Source: Aaosphaeria pasadenensis
Taxonomy: Eukaryota; Ascomycota; Dothideomycetes; Pleosporales
NCBI GenBank assembly: GCA_022813625.1
Contig: JAKLMB010000012.1
Location: 806,001-870,000, forward strand
Direction of reading: 5' to 3'
Length of the DNA stretch: 64,000 nt
The notes under the pieces are model-generated. The model searched no databases. It was given only the letters and a program-made list of their open reading frames with translations, and was not told where the DNA came from. Positions 32,301 to 44,277 of the stretch are shown piece after piece. The translations under genes and the position numbers were made by a program. How positions within the stretch are numbered: the first letter of the stretch is position 1; each line of letters opens with the position of its first letter.

Positions 32301-33019
32301 TCTATGGGATCGATTAGTCGGAGTAAACATGATAACTGCAGACCGTCATTCGCTTACCATTCACAATGGTCTTGAGACCACGCTGAAGCTCTTGATATGT
32401 TCGCCGGAAGTCTGAATACTGATTCGCAAGACCGAGCGAGCTGGAATCCATAAATTTGAGTGCAATATCGATTGGTACGCATTGGTCATTTGTCATGAAT
32501 TCGAACTCGTCTTGAATCTCCTGGAGAATCTCTGTTTGATTTACTTAGTTAAAGCTCCGTGAAACGAAACCTCGGAGCCCACTGACCTTCCATTTGCTGA
32601 CTTCCAGGTCCATATCGACCGGCACCTGGTCTACTTCTACTCCGGCTATTGCTAGCTGTTCCGCTCCGGCGACGAGCATCGGATCGCTCGAGGCTGGTCG
32701 GTCGCGCAACGTGGGAAGACTCCTCTGTAGATTGAGAGAAGCCACCGTATCCTCCGTAACCCCCTGGCCGGCGTTGTTCACTGTCTTCCTGAGGTGGAGG
32801 GCGGGACCCGTACCCTCCATAACCTCCTGGCCGCCTCTCTTGTTCACGATCATTCTCAGAAAACCCCCCGTAGCCTCCCGGCCGACGTTCTCGGCGTCGA
32901 TCGTCCCCGCTAGGCCGTCTCGAAGATTCGTAACTGTCGTCATTTCCCTGGCCGTAACCACCATAACCGTTTGTATACCCCCCCGTCCCATTTGGACCCC
33001 CTCGTGGGACGCGTGACAT
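29354..33019 (-). CDS. SEC8: Exocyst subunit SEC8 (EXOC4)
   Basis: Seven exons are proposed: 33019-32587, 32531-32358, 32301-31745, 31692-31264, 31210-30650, 30602-30040 and 29990-29354. All phases agree, giving about 1117 aa. Sec8 is a core subunit of the octameric exocyst, which tethers secretory vesicles at growth sites. The N-terminus has three Arg-Arg-Pro-Gly-Gly-Tyr-Gly-Gly repeats (residues 45-91). The conserved Sec8 helical region follows, including Leu-His-Asn-His-Leu-Tyr-Leu-Lys-Ser-Pro-Tyr-Cys. Also recognised are Arg-Asn-Pro-Glu-Ala-Asp-Thr-Phe, Leu-Ile-Thr-Ala-Phe-Cys-Lys-Met-Leu-Asp and Gly-Trp-Tyr-Lys-Ala-Leu-Val. The fifth intron (30603-30649) has a GC donor, and introns are 47-56 nt. 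The gene faces away from CTR9 across 587 bp. Confidence 0.93.
32745..32887 (-). repeat. Coding repeat, RRPGGYGGY units in SEC8
   Basis: Three copies of an Arg-Arg-Pro-Gly-Gly-Tyr-Gly-Gly core begin at residues 45, 62 and 83 of SEC8, spaced by acidic/polar linkers of 9-13 residues. Confidence 0.9.
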
Positions 33020-33606
33020 GGTTTATTTAGACGTCGCGCACGGTGTTTGGCAGCTTTTGGGAGTGCCTCGAGTTCATATCGGTCGATTGGTTCAATGTCA
33101 AGTTTTCGAGCAAACCTCTTTGCGCATAGCTATTGCGGAGGTGCTTTGGGTTACGTTGGAGCCGCACGGATCATCACCGTGATGTCTCGCCAAGAATGGT
33201 GATGCAGCCGTGATGAGAATTTAACCTATCCTCACAGCAATCTGAAACAAGTGTTTGTATGTATTTTGACGTCTATCAGCATCACGGAACGCTCTCTCCA
33301 CTACATCAATAACATATATTCGACCCTTTGGTTATATTCGACTATTCGACGACGCGGAGCTTAGATCAATTCCACGCTAGGACCTCAGCGCGCCGCAAAG
33401 TTTCGCCGTTCCGTCGCAAGTCGAAAGCTCTCCTGCGCAACTCTTGAGAACCTTTGTCCATCATTGTCAAGCCAGGCTTCGATTAGCCTCGCGATCCGAT
33501 CTCCATTTTGTTTCACTTGAAGCATGATTGCCTGAGAAATCCGATTGCCCAACGTCCTCCCAACCGTATCTCTACCGCGTCCTCCGCCATCGCAGACGCG
33601 CGCAAC
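33020..33606. other. Divergent promoter region, SEC8 / CTR9
   Basis: This 587-bp spacer holds both 5' regions. Nothing specific is recognised. Confidence 0.4.
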
Positions 33607-36600
33607 ATGGCGGCCGCATACGACCACGCGAACGGTACGAATGGTGTGAACGGCACCGAAAGCTTTCCACCTGGTCGATACAGCAAGGTTCCACCCACGA
33701 TCGTAGTCACAGTCACCGACGCCGAGGGACCTGTCGATATTGAAATCTCCCTTGATGAAGACATTCAAGAAGATCCAACTGAGCTTTGCACGTTGCTCGA
33801 AAACGAACACAGTACTAAGGATACTTGGTTGACAGTAGCAATCGCTTATGCAAAGCACAAGAAAGCCGATGTAGCAATCGAGGTCTTGAGCAGTGGTATC
33901 AATGTGTTTGCGCGTGGATCACCTCAAGAGCGTCTCAGCATTCTCAACTGCCTTTGCTGGTTGTATCTTCTGAAGTGTCGACAGGCTCCTCGAGTCCTTC
34001 CAGGTGAGAGCAGATATCGCGTGTTATATTGATTCGAGACTAAGATAGCTAGATGGCAAAACCGACTCTGATGAGATCAAGACCAAGGACTTCTACATTC
34101 AGGCCGCAACCAGTGTGCTCAATGACGCTTCTAGAATCAGCCCGTCGTACCCGCCGCTCTTCCTTGCACGAGGAGTTTTGTATCTTTTGCGCGCATCCCT
34201 ACAAGCCCCACCGACTGCTGCCGGACCCGGACAGATTAGCTCGGAGCGTATCGACACGCTGAAGCAAGCTGCAAAATGCTTTGAGGATGCTCTGCGCGCA
34301 TCGAATGGGAAGAATCTATTGGCCAAGCTAGGAAAGGCCAGAGTCAACTTCTCTATGGGAAAATACGCCGATGCTCTGAAGATATATCAAAACGTCCTCG
34401 AAAGCTCTCCGGGGCTGATAGATCCGGATCCACGCATTGGAATTGGCTGCTGTTTCTGGAATTTGGGCTTCAAAGACGACGCTGCTCAGGCATGGCAGCG
34501 AGCACTGGACCTGAACCCCAAGTCCAAGCAGGCCTTAATATTACTGGGAATCTACAACGTCCAATTGACCGCTCAGTTACCGCCCTCCGATCCTAACTTT
34601 CTCAATTTGACAAAGAAGGCTATGGGCCAGTTCATTGGACCTGCTTTCACCCAAGACAACCGATATCCGTTGAGTTGTGCGACGCTCGGAAGCTGGTACA
34701 CTGCGCGAAAAGCTTGGGACAAGGTGGAAACGTTGTCGAGGCGTGCAATTGAGCTCACTGATGTCAACGACATTGCCAGTGACGGATGGTATTACCTCGC
34801 CAGGAAGGCTCATCAGGAAGAAGATAGCAAAAGTGCTACGGATTACTATCATAGGTCCGATCGAGCCCGCGGTGGCGACGACCGCGGATATATCCCTGCG
34901 AAATTCGGTTCGGCACAGATGCGTGTTCTGATGGGCGACTTTGACGGTGCGAAGTTCCGACTCGAGAAGATACTCCAGCAGCAGCCTACTTTAGAAGCAC
35001 AGATCTTGCTTGGTACTCTCTATGCCGAGGATGTCTTTGCTGCACAAGCTTCGGGCTCGAAGGAGGACAAATCAAGCGAATTGAAGAAGGCTCTCAAATA
35101 TCTGGAGGATGTGGTCAAGGCATGGAAGGACCCGAAGAGGAAGTTGCAGCCGGATCAATCCGTATTGCTCAACCTAGCAAGACTCTACGAGGCCGAACAT
35201 CCCGACAAGAGCCTCAAATGTCTTGAGGAAGTAGAGCAACTCGAATTGGACGCCATTCCCGATGAAGATTATCCGGAAGAATATGAAGATGAGGACGCTC
35301 TGAAGAACTCCCTACGCGAATTGCTTCCCCCTCAACTTCTCAACAACATGGGTTGTTTCCACTACCAGAACGAGCGCTTTGTACACGCGAGGGCGTTATT
35401 CCAGACTGCTCTCACAGCCTGTGTCAAGGCCGCTTCAAGAGACGAGACGATCGACACCGATGCCCTCGTCACCTCCATCAGTTACAACCTTGGCCGTACA
35501 TACGAATCCGAAGGTATGCTTGAAGAAGCCAAGGGCGTTTACGAAGGTCTTTTGAAACGTCACCCCGACTACATCGATGCCCGCGTCAGGCAAGCTTACA
35601 TCACCCTGAGGCAGCATCCTTCTGATGAAGGGCCGAAGGCCGTGGTCAAGCTGTACGAAGAGAACAAGTCCAACTTGGAAGTGCGAGCACTGTACGGCTG
35701 GTACGTCAGCAAATCCAAGAAAAAGACGTTCAACATCGCCGACGACCAAGAGCAACGGCACTACAAGCACACCCTCATAAACTTCGACAAGCATGACCGA
35801 TACTCCCTTACCGGAATGGGTAACATCCACTTGGCCATCGCACGCGAAATGCCAAGAGGCACAGAGCAGGATAAGGAGAAGCGACGGAAGATGTACGAGA
35901 AAGCTGTCGAATTCTTTGACAAGACTCTGATGCTCGATCCGAAGAACGCATATGCGGCGCAAGGTCTTGCTATCGCCCTGATTGAGGACAAGAAAGACTA
36001 CTCATCTGCTCTTCAAATCCTCACCAAGGTCAAAGAGACGGTGAAGGACTTTGGCGTCTTCATGAACCTCGGCCACACGTACTGCGAAACCAAGCAATAT
36101 ACGCGTGCAATTGAGAACGTAAGCTTTCCCTCCTCCACACAACCACCCTTCAAACTAACACTCCCCAGTACGAAGCCGCCCTAGCCAAAGACCGAGCCCG
36201 CGATCCCGCGATCCTAGCCTGCCTCGGACGCGTGTGGCTCCTCCGTGGCAAGCACGAGAAGAACCTGCAAGCCATGAAGACGTCGCTCGAGTACTCGCAG
36301 CGCGCCCTCGAGGTGCTCCCCAACCAGACGCAGTTCAAGTTCAACGTCGCGTTCGTGCAGATCCAGATCGCGCAGCTCGTCAACAACATGCCAGAGTCGC
36401 AGCGAACCCTCGAGGAGGTCGAAACCGCCTCCACGGGGCTCGACGAATCCATCGAATCACTCTTCGCCATCGCGAAGCTGCCGGACCCGCCGTTCCCCAA
36501 GAACGACATCGAGCAGCGTGCCTACATGGGTAAAACCATGCGGAAGCAGCTCGACCGCGCGACGCAGAGCCAGCGCACCTACGAGGAGACCAACGCCAAC

Positions 36601-37272
36601 AAACTCCAGCAAGCGCGCGAGGCCCGCGAAGCCGAGCAGAAGCGCCGCGAGGAGGAGAAGCGCAAGGCGGAAGAGGAAGCCGCGGAGAAGAGGCGCAAAG
36701 CCCTCGAGGACCGCCGCAAGCAGGAAGAGCACGACCGAGCGGTCATGGAGAAACGAACCGAAGAGCAACGACAGCGCCAGGAGCTCATCGACGACAGCGA
36801 CATGCGGAAGGCGGACAGGAAACGGAGGGGCGGCGGTGGCGGCAAGCGCAAGAAGAAGAGCGAGATGGACGACTCCGACTCCGACGGCATCGTGGGAGAC
36901 TCGGACGCCGAGGACCGCCCTCGACGTCGCAGGAACAGCGCCTCTGGCACAGAAGGCCTCTCCGAAGAGGAGCGACCACCCCGCCAGAAGAAGAGGAAAC
37001 TCGAGAGGAAGAAAAAGGAACCCGCAGGCAAGTTCAAGTCCTCAGAATTCGTCGGCGACAGCGACGACGACGATGATGACGCGGATGTCGCCGCTGCGGC
37101 TTCCAGCCCCGTCCCCTCCGACAACGACAGCGCAGACGAAGGCGCCGCCGTCACTGCTCCCCGCTCACGAAAGCGTGTCATCGACGAGGACGAGGACGAA
37201 GACGACGACGATGCTGCCCCTGCACCGCAACGCAACGGCGACGCCGCCATGGATTCCGACGAAGACGAGTAA
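33607..37272 (+). CDS. CTR9: CTR9, Paf1 transcription elongation complex subunit
   Basis: Exons 33607-34003, 34053-36118 and 36169-37272 are joined over 49- and 50-nt introns, giving about 1188 aa. Ctr9 is the TPR scaffold of the nuclear Paf1 complex, which travels with RNA polymerase II and supports histone ubiquitination and methylation. The first in-frame ATG is 33607. Tetratricopeptide helices run through most of the first ~880 residues, for example Trp-Gln-Arg-Ala-Leu-Asp-Leu-Asn-Pro-Lys-Ser-Lys and Arg-Ala-Leu-Phe-Gln-Thr-Ala-Leu-Thr. A highly charged coiled coil (Glu-Lys-Arg-Arg-rich) follows. The tail has alternating basic and Asp/Ser-rich acidic blocks and ends in Asp-Ser-Asp-Glu-Asp-Glu. 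All of this is typical of the family. Confidence 0.94.
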
Positions 37273-39180
37273 ATCCTCCCGTCACATCCTCCATCATCGC
37301 CATCTCCTCCAAAAGCTCCCGTCAATCCCAACCTCCTTCCAATCGATCATTTTCTCTTTCTTCCATGCATTAGCGTCACCTCGGAACCTTTTCTTGTCTT
37401 AAATATAACATGGGCGTTTTCACACTTCAGTCAGCAAGGTTGGAATGGAGCTGGAGTATCATCATCTTTTTCTTCTTCACACTGATCAGGAGGGTGTGTA
37501 TAAAACTTTTAACTTAACTTTGTATAAGAAAAGAGAAGAAGAATGAGTAGTAGTGGAAATACGTAGTACTGAGAGAAGAAATGGAAATCTTGAGATATTG
37601 AATTGTGTGTCGTCTTAAGGGCTGTGATGCGTGATGATGTGTGATGTGTGATGTGGATGTGATGGATCAACTCCAAGCCCCCTGTTCCTCCTTTTTCCCT
37701 CTGTCAATCTCATCCACATCGCCACCCACCCACCCATCCTAAACTGTCGACGCATCAGAATAATTTTATCGCGTTCATATAACTATAAACTATCACTGGC
37801 AAGACAATTCTACGTCAAATTCTATTACATCAAGTGTATGTGTTTTATCATTAAATAGACAGCCAAGTATTTCAACTACATACACTACTAACAACATAGA
37901 AATGTAAAGCAAGAATAAAACAAATCAACACCCACGAACGCATTTACACCTGTGTACATATAGCAAATACCTCTTACACCGTCAGCATAGCTTTAATAAA
38001 TACACACATAGCACAAAGCATCTCCCACCTCAACCTAAAACACCCATGTCACTTCACCCACCCACTACATAACCCGGCGAATTCCCGCTGGGACGACATC
38101 CTACGATTACCTACCCCCCTCCTTGTGACCGTAGAGGGAGAAAATGATAGATTTGAGGGGTGAGTTCCTCAAGCTTATGTGATTTTGCGATGTTTGCTTG
38201 TTTGAATTGTTGGGTTGGTTGTTGGGTGGTTGGTTCGTTCAGTTGTCAATGCTCTGGTTCACTTCACTGCACTTCACCACAGCTCTTCATTGCACTTTAT
38301 CGGTTCGCTTGACTTCACCACTGCTCTTCACTTCGATATCCGAAGTTCACGGACGTGATCGATCAAACGGCCACACATCGCAGTTCCACTGTTCAATGTA
38401 AATTCAGCACCAAGATAGATCATGAGATGGGTGTGTGCATATTTTCATTTCGCAAGCCGCAGAGATAAGTAGCTCTAACAAGCCAGCTGCTGTCTGTAAC
38501 CAAAACCACAGCTTAGCCAGATCTTAAAACACCATCATCCAAGAACAGAGAAATAGTTGGAAAACCAAAAAACAACAACCAGAATCCGGTCGGAGAGAAA
38601 AACTCCAAGGCCCATTCCTTTTTGACTCTACCTGCCACTGGAAGCAGAAGAATGATGACAGCAGGTAGAGCAGGGACAGAAGGCCCACCCACTTTCTGTC
38701 CAGAGAAGAGAAACGAAGAAGGCTGTACCAAGGCACAGAAACTGTGAGAAAAGTTCCAAAAGAGAAAAAACCTCTATCAGAGATGGCATTCCCCGAACAA
38801 ACAAAGGCGAGAAAGCAGGAACAATGACAAACACAAGACGCCGTCCACATGTCTGGGAATTACCCTATCTCAAAATGATAAGGACGGTAACAATAGAACG
38901 AGCTTGAATCTCGGAGATGACTGAGATCTGGCGTTCGGTGAAACCAAAAAATTAGAACAAAAGGGGTATTGAATCGCAACTAGTGCGCGCAGTACCCAGT
39001 GTACAAGATTAAATGTTATAAACAGAGACGTTCCCGGAGGCCTGCCCAGCTTTTATTGTGGAGATTCGTGACTTCGGAGACGTCGTGATGCGTAAGAAGA
39101 GCGGGTCGAGGATGTGGCCATCTTCAAAGAGGTTGTGTGAGCGGTGGCGCGGTGATGAGGGTTTGATGAGGCGCTCGGGT
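37273..39180. other. Convergent 3' region, CTR9 / RFX
   Basis: About 1.9 kb lie between two stop codons. They are partly AT-rich (37480-38050) and have no open frame that looks coding. I can support no gene, RNA or repeat here. Confidence 0.45.
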
Positions 39181-41786
39181 CTAGCTGGCACCAGCGGGGA
39201 GCTGCGAGAGGTGTGATCGCATGGCGGACGCAAACTTGGCATCGATCCCATCGTCTAGGTGAATGCCGCTGTCGTCGTGGTTGGGCTCCTGTTGGGAGGT
39301 TGCAAGGTCCAAATCGAGATTGAAGCTCACTTGATCGTACCGTTCAGGATATCGTCGAGTATTGACTGTTCATCTTCGTTAGTCAACGACCATAGCTTGG
39401 AAGTGAAGTGTGATAAGGGAAAAAACTCACTTTCGGAATTCATGCTGCCTCCAACCGGCATGCTAACAGTGTTGGTACTCATAAAACTCTGGTTTGGCCC
39501 AAAGTCGGCGTCTATGCTGCTATACCGGCTCTCGGCATTACTTCCAGTTCCACCGTTGGCAATGTCTGTGGTCATTGAATCACCCATCAGCCCTGGCGAG
39601 TAGGTCATAGCGTTGTGGTTAGGTGGTGCGTGGTCGAGGAAACCACCCAATGAGGCAAGCCACTGACCCATCTCATCGATGAAAACTTTCGTGAGCCACC
39701 ATCCTTGGAAGCTCTGACCGTTCTCGACAGTGATCTCCCGGAGCGCGGCAGATCCGAGGGCGTTGACACAGTGTAGGATGATACGGGCGGGAGCGTGTGG
39801 AAATCTTGAAGGAAGTCTAGTGAGAAACGCTGCGATACGGTCGATGACGGTCTCGTTTGTAAGGTCGGGTATATCTGGCATTGGCTCTCTAAGAAGGACG
39901 CCAGTTGGAAGCCAGGTTTCGCTCGGCAAGGGAAGAAGGAGCGCGCGAATCTCCGTGGAGAGGATGTTGAGCACGTCCTCGTGCCCACATGACGAGGGTA
40001 GCTCGTTCTCGATGATCCGCTTGATGTTAACATACGCTTTCCAGTCTCCCCACATTTGCTCGCGGTTGCTGTCGGCCATCAACATGACTGCGGCAGCATG
40101 TGCCGTCGAATTCACGCGGAGCATCTGTCGAAGAAGATGTGAGAATAATGTGGCTGGCTCCAATCGCGCTTCGAGAGTATGGTTTGGTAGGTTGCAGAAG
40201 ATCTTGTTTAGATGAGGATAGAGCATCTTAGAGACATTGTCGAGAAATTTGAGCACGGGAGGGGGCGCGACTTGTAATGTCAGCTGGGAGACATTGCGGA
40301 TCATCTTCTGGTACATCATCCAATCGCATTCTCTTATCCAAGGAGCGATCTCTGGTTGTGCGAATAGTTTCTGAACAGGCACGGTCAATGTGCCATGGAA
40401 GGAGGTGAATAGACGGAAGAATTGTTTCTCCTTGCAGTAACGGACCGAGTCGATGAGCGAGGTACAGTGGGTGCGATAAAGCGCGACCAAGGCCTCGGCA
40501 GCGTCTGAATCTGTTTTCGGAGGTAGATAAGGTGTTATGTCGGGCAAGACAATCGAGACGTTGTCTTCGGGTGCCATTTGTTCTGGCGTGGCGAATTTGA
40601 GGTCGTACTCCCACATCGGTGTGTTCCGGCTGTTATTGGCACGGAATTGCTCTGAGTATATGTCGGTGAAGAGGCGTCCCCGAGAGGTAGATTGCGAAAA
40701 GAAACTACTTTGCGAATCAAACGCTTGGTCTTGTGTGGGGAAGGCAGCAGTATCGGCGGGTAATCGTGGCATGGAATTGAAGTCGATTTTGGGAGTCGAT
40801 GAGCTCTGGCGCCTGAGCAAGCCCGGTGCCGACTGTCCAGTGACGGAACGAAGACCATCTGTAGCATCTTCACTGTCGTTGATGAGCGCAAGATCCACAT
40901 AATGGTACTTGGACTCTCCTCGAACACCGAGTCGTCGCGTTTGGATGCCCGGAAAGATGACGCGCACGAGTTTGCCAAACGAGGCTGGATTGAGAGGGAT
41001 GACACGTTCTGTACCGCATCTTTCTGCGTATTTCGAGTACACACGGTTACGTGGGACAGAGGTCTTTGCTGTTTTGCAAACCGATTTCAACCTGCGCGAG
41101 TGTTAGCATTCTAGCAATAGTGATCATGAACCCGACTTTTCATACCAGAGCATGGCGAAGAGCTGTTTTGATTTCTCAGCTTTTGATGTCCTGTCTGTGG
41201 CAATAACTTCTGCAGCGACGTCTTTCAACGCGCGGCCATCGTTTCGCGAAAGCATCTCTCTCAATTCCTTATCGTTGGTCGCGCTCCCTGACGCGGAACC
41301 CTTCTTCTTCTTGCCATTAATCTCCTCGGCGTCCAAAGAGGGACCGATGGAGACAACGGACGGCTGTCGCTGGATCATGGATCCCTGCATCATAAGAGCA
41401 GCTTGGTTTGGGTCGAACGCTTGGTGCGCGAGGTTGGGTTGCTGGGGTGGCGCGCTGCCGTCGGCTGAGAATGCCATCAACTGTTGCACCGAGTCCATGG
41501 AGAGGTCCTGCTGACTGGCATGCTGGGCGGCTTGTAGCAGAGCAGGCTCGAGGGGCGCAAACGTTGTGTTGTACTGTGGAGGAAAGCTGTGTGCGGGATG
41601 CTGATGTTGCGGGAAGCGTGCATGGGCGTGTGCATGTGCGTGTGGGTGGACGTGAGGATGATTGCGTTGCGAGTGGTCGTGTTGGTCAAACGAATGTATG
41701 CTCGCAGTGGATGCGCGTGATATTGGGCGATTGCTCTTGGTCGAGATGGAAGTGTTGGAGCGCGACCGGCGGATGTCGTTGGCCAT
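39181..41786 (-). CDS. RFX-family winged-helix transcription factor
   Basis: Exons 41786-41146, 41091-39431 and 39365-39181 give about 828 aa. Fungal RFX proteins (yeast Crt1/Rfx1, filamentous CPCR1/RfxA) bind X-box DNA. They act in the DNA-damage response, cell-cycle control and development. The N-terminus is Gln/His/Ala-rich with a His-Ala repeat. The RFX DNA-binding domain (about 228-280) reads Arg-Val-Tyr-Ser-Lys-Tyr-Ala-Glu-Arg-Cys and then Gly-Val-Arg-Gly-Glu-Ser-Lys-Tyr-His-Tyr. A long helical dimerisation-type region follows. The last intron (39366-39430; donor GTGAGT, GACTAAC branch, AACAG acceptor) matters. Splicing gives a C-terminus with Asn-Leu-Asp-Leu-Asp-Leu and Asp-Asp-Ser-Gly-Ile; retention ends earlier, at 39327. 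Confidence 0.88.
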
Positions 41787-42946
41787 TGTGAGGGTTTTGC
41801 GGTGTGTTTACCAGCCAAAACAAAGATGAAGCTTGGCAGCAACGAGCGTTTGCAACAGCAGAATAAGCAGCTGCAAAGCCCCAAGCAATCAGAAATAAAG
41901 ATAATGGCAGTCGCGATGGGAACTGTCTGGGGTAACGTGTGGAGGAAGGATGGATGGAGTCGGGCAAGGCCGCTTTTGCGATGTTGTCAATTGACAAACG
42001 GGTTGTTGTGGGCCGTTAGGAATGGGACGGCAGGGGGAGAAAGGGTCAAGAAGATGTCGGAAGCGATTGGAACATGGGAATAGATGTAGAAAGGAAGAAT
42101 ACCCAAGTGACAGTAAGGAAGAGAAAGGTGGGCGGGTTGTGCCTCTGGTGGGAAGAGGAGGAAGACGTGGATGTCTTTGTTGTGAGTTGAGGATGCAGGA
42201 AGTGGAAGGTAAACAGCAGTTGTTACCAGCGAAACCAGCGAGGGAAACTGCCCTTGGGCTTGGCATTGAATCCCAGTCACGTGGACACACCGTATTCCTC
42301 TCAACATTACGGGAGATCTGGATTCCTTCCACGGTCACCCAACCTAAAGTAAATTATCTTCTCATTCTATTCCCTATATTAGTACAGTGTACTACGATGT
42401 AGGCAAATTATTGTACTATTTAATCCGTAGATGGTTCCACTACTTCATGCGAGCAGAATACAACTGTAATTGATGTATCTAGCAACTGGTAGGTCACCAC
42501 ATAACATAGATCACAATAACAAATAATATGACGATGATAAGATGATCAGATAAGAAGCGATAGGTATTACAATAGATGAAGGTAGATTGAAGAGCGCGTG
42601 CACATCATTACTAGGGAAGATGTACTCCGTACTCCGTATGCAACCTTAGTTTGTGTGTGTGATGATGTGATGCAGGCACGCGACGGTGGCAGGCAGATGA
42701 GACAACACAGGCAGATAAGACAGCCAGGCGAGGAGCGATCATGCATGCAAGCACGTTTGAATGATGACTGTTTGTAACCCCCAGTAGGTTACTATTGAAT
42801 GAGAACTGTGGTATTAATCATTGTGAAGATACTGTACGGAGTACATGATGAGTTGTAACAGGTACTTATATTTTGGTGTACCGTGGTAGTAGTAGCAAGT
42901 ACCTAACTATTGAATATTATTAGGAGAAAGCTGTTTGGCTTGTGAT

Positions 42947-42990
<44 letters not shown>

Positions 42991-43277
42991 GGGAAGGTCG
43001 GCAGTGCGAGGAAGGGGACTGGGGGAGTGACTGGAGGGACTGACGTATTTAGCGATGACGCTGCAGGTGCGACCCGCTCTCATCCCACAATCAATCCCAT
43101 TCCTACCCACCCCTTCTACCTAATTCTATCTTAAACCCTCTCTCTTCCCCCTCAACACTACAACTACAATACAATTACTCTTCCACTACACTTACGACAC
43201 ATCTGTCACCCCTCCTCTACCACTCACTCATCACTATCCACAGCTGTCGCAGCTTCCTAAACTAACTACCGCCCAGC
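41787..43277. other. Divergent promoter region, RFX / YOP1
   Basis: About 1.5 kb between start codons hold an (AG)18 microsatellite and a CT-rich YOP1 leader from about 43090. No additional gene is seen. Confidence 0.45.
42951..42986 (+). repeat. (AG)18 microsatellite
   Basis: A perfect AG dinucleotide tract of 36 nt lies about 290 bp upstream of the YOP1 start. GA tracts in promoters can exclude nucleosomes; that role is untested here. Confidence 0.95.
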
Positions 43278-44277
43278 ATGTCTATCCAGGACCGCGCCCA
43301 AAACCACATCTCCCAGCTCGACAAGGAGGTCAGTATTTACACTCGCAAGCCCAACATACGTCGTTCGTACCGGCTTGACGACTGCCAGTAATGCAGTCCG
43401 AAAGCTTCAACATCGCACAACATCTCTCCGTCACGTCCAAATCTGCTATACAAGTCGCATGCTGATTATTTATCTGTTGTGGTAGCTGTCCAAATACCCC
43501 GCCCTCAACAACTTCGAGAAGCAGACTTCCGTGCCCAAGGTCTATGCCGTCCTCGGTCTCGCTGCCCTCTACTTCTTCCTCATCTTCTTCAACATCGCCG
43601 GCGGCTTCCTCGTTAACATTGCTGGATTCGTCCTTCCCGGCTACTACTCCCTCGCTGCGCTGTTCAGCGTGAGCAAGGTCGATGATACTCAGGTGCGTTC
43701 CCTACCCGATATATCCGGCTGTGACAGTGGTCGCAGACCTGTATTTTGCACACATTATGCTAATTGCTGTTCCAGTGGCTCACGGTAAGACGATCCAACA
43801 CGATGAAACAAATTCCATTTCATCCGCATTTTCTGTGACCGGCTTGGCTAACGCTGCAGTTCAGTACTGGGTGGTCTTTGCGTTCTTGACGTAAGTGGAA
43901 TAGCTGCACTAGATTGTTCGCCAAATACTAATCCCCGCAGTGTCTTCGAGAGCGCCGTCAGCGCCGTTTACTGGTTCCGTACGTCTCCACACCGCCGTTC
44001 ATTTGAGTTACCAGCCAGGCACTAATTCCGAGCAGCATTCTACTACACCTTCAAGTTCGTCCTTGTCCTCTGGATGGCTCTTCCCCAGACTGGGTGCGTT
44101 CACAACCTTCCATGGAATTGATAAAGCTCGCCATCGTTCAAGCTAACAAACCATAGTGGTGCTCAAATCATCTTCCGCTCTTTCATCCACCCCGTCTTCT
44201 CCCGCTACTTCTCCCAGACTGGCTCCACCGCCGCCAACCTCCGTGCTCAAGCCGACTCGGCTGGCAAGTCTCAGTAA
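43278..44277 (+). CDS. YOP1: YOP1, reticulon-like ER tubule-shaping protein
   Basis: Seven exons are proposed: 43278-43328, 43486-43692, 43776-43784, 43865-43890, 43941-43978, 44036-44093 and 44157-44277, giving 169 aa. Yop1 (DP1/REEP family) inserts hydrophobic hairpins into the ER membrane, bends it and keeps tubules curved. The protein has two hairpin regions, Leu-Gly-Leu-Ala-Ala-Leu-Tyr-Phe-Phe onward and Phe-Lys-Phe-Val-Leu-Val-Leu-Trp. Between them lies the family signature Asp-Thr-Gln-Trp-Leu-Thr-Tyr-Trp-Val-Val-Phe-Ala-Phe. The Trp-Leu-Thr of that signature comes from a 9-nt micro-exon (43776-43784); without it the frame hits a stop. Phe-Glu-Ser-Ala and Leu-Pro-Gln-Thr-Gly-Gly-Ala are also conserved. 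The length is normal for the family. Confidence 0.92.

Noticed and set aside
36579..37331. Ser-rich 250-codon frame antisense to CTR9
   Set aside because: It is the complement of the Glu/Lys/Arg-rich CTR9 tail; low-complexity coding often leaves open antisense frames.
39327..39365. RFX protein ending at the continuous-frame stop (39327)
   Set aside because: A strong donor, branch site and acceptor predict splicing to a longer, more conserved-looking C-terminus. The short form is kept only as a possible retention product.
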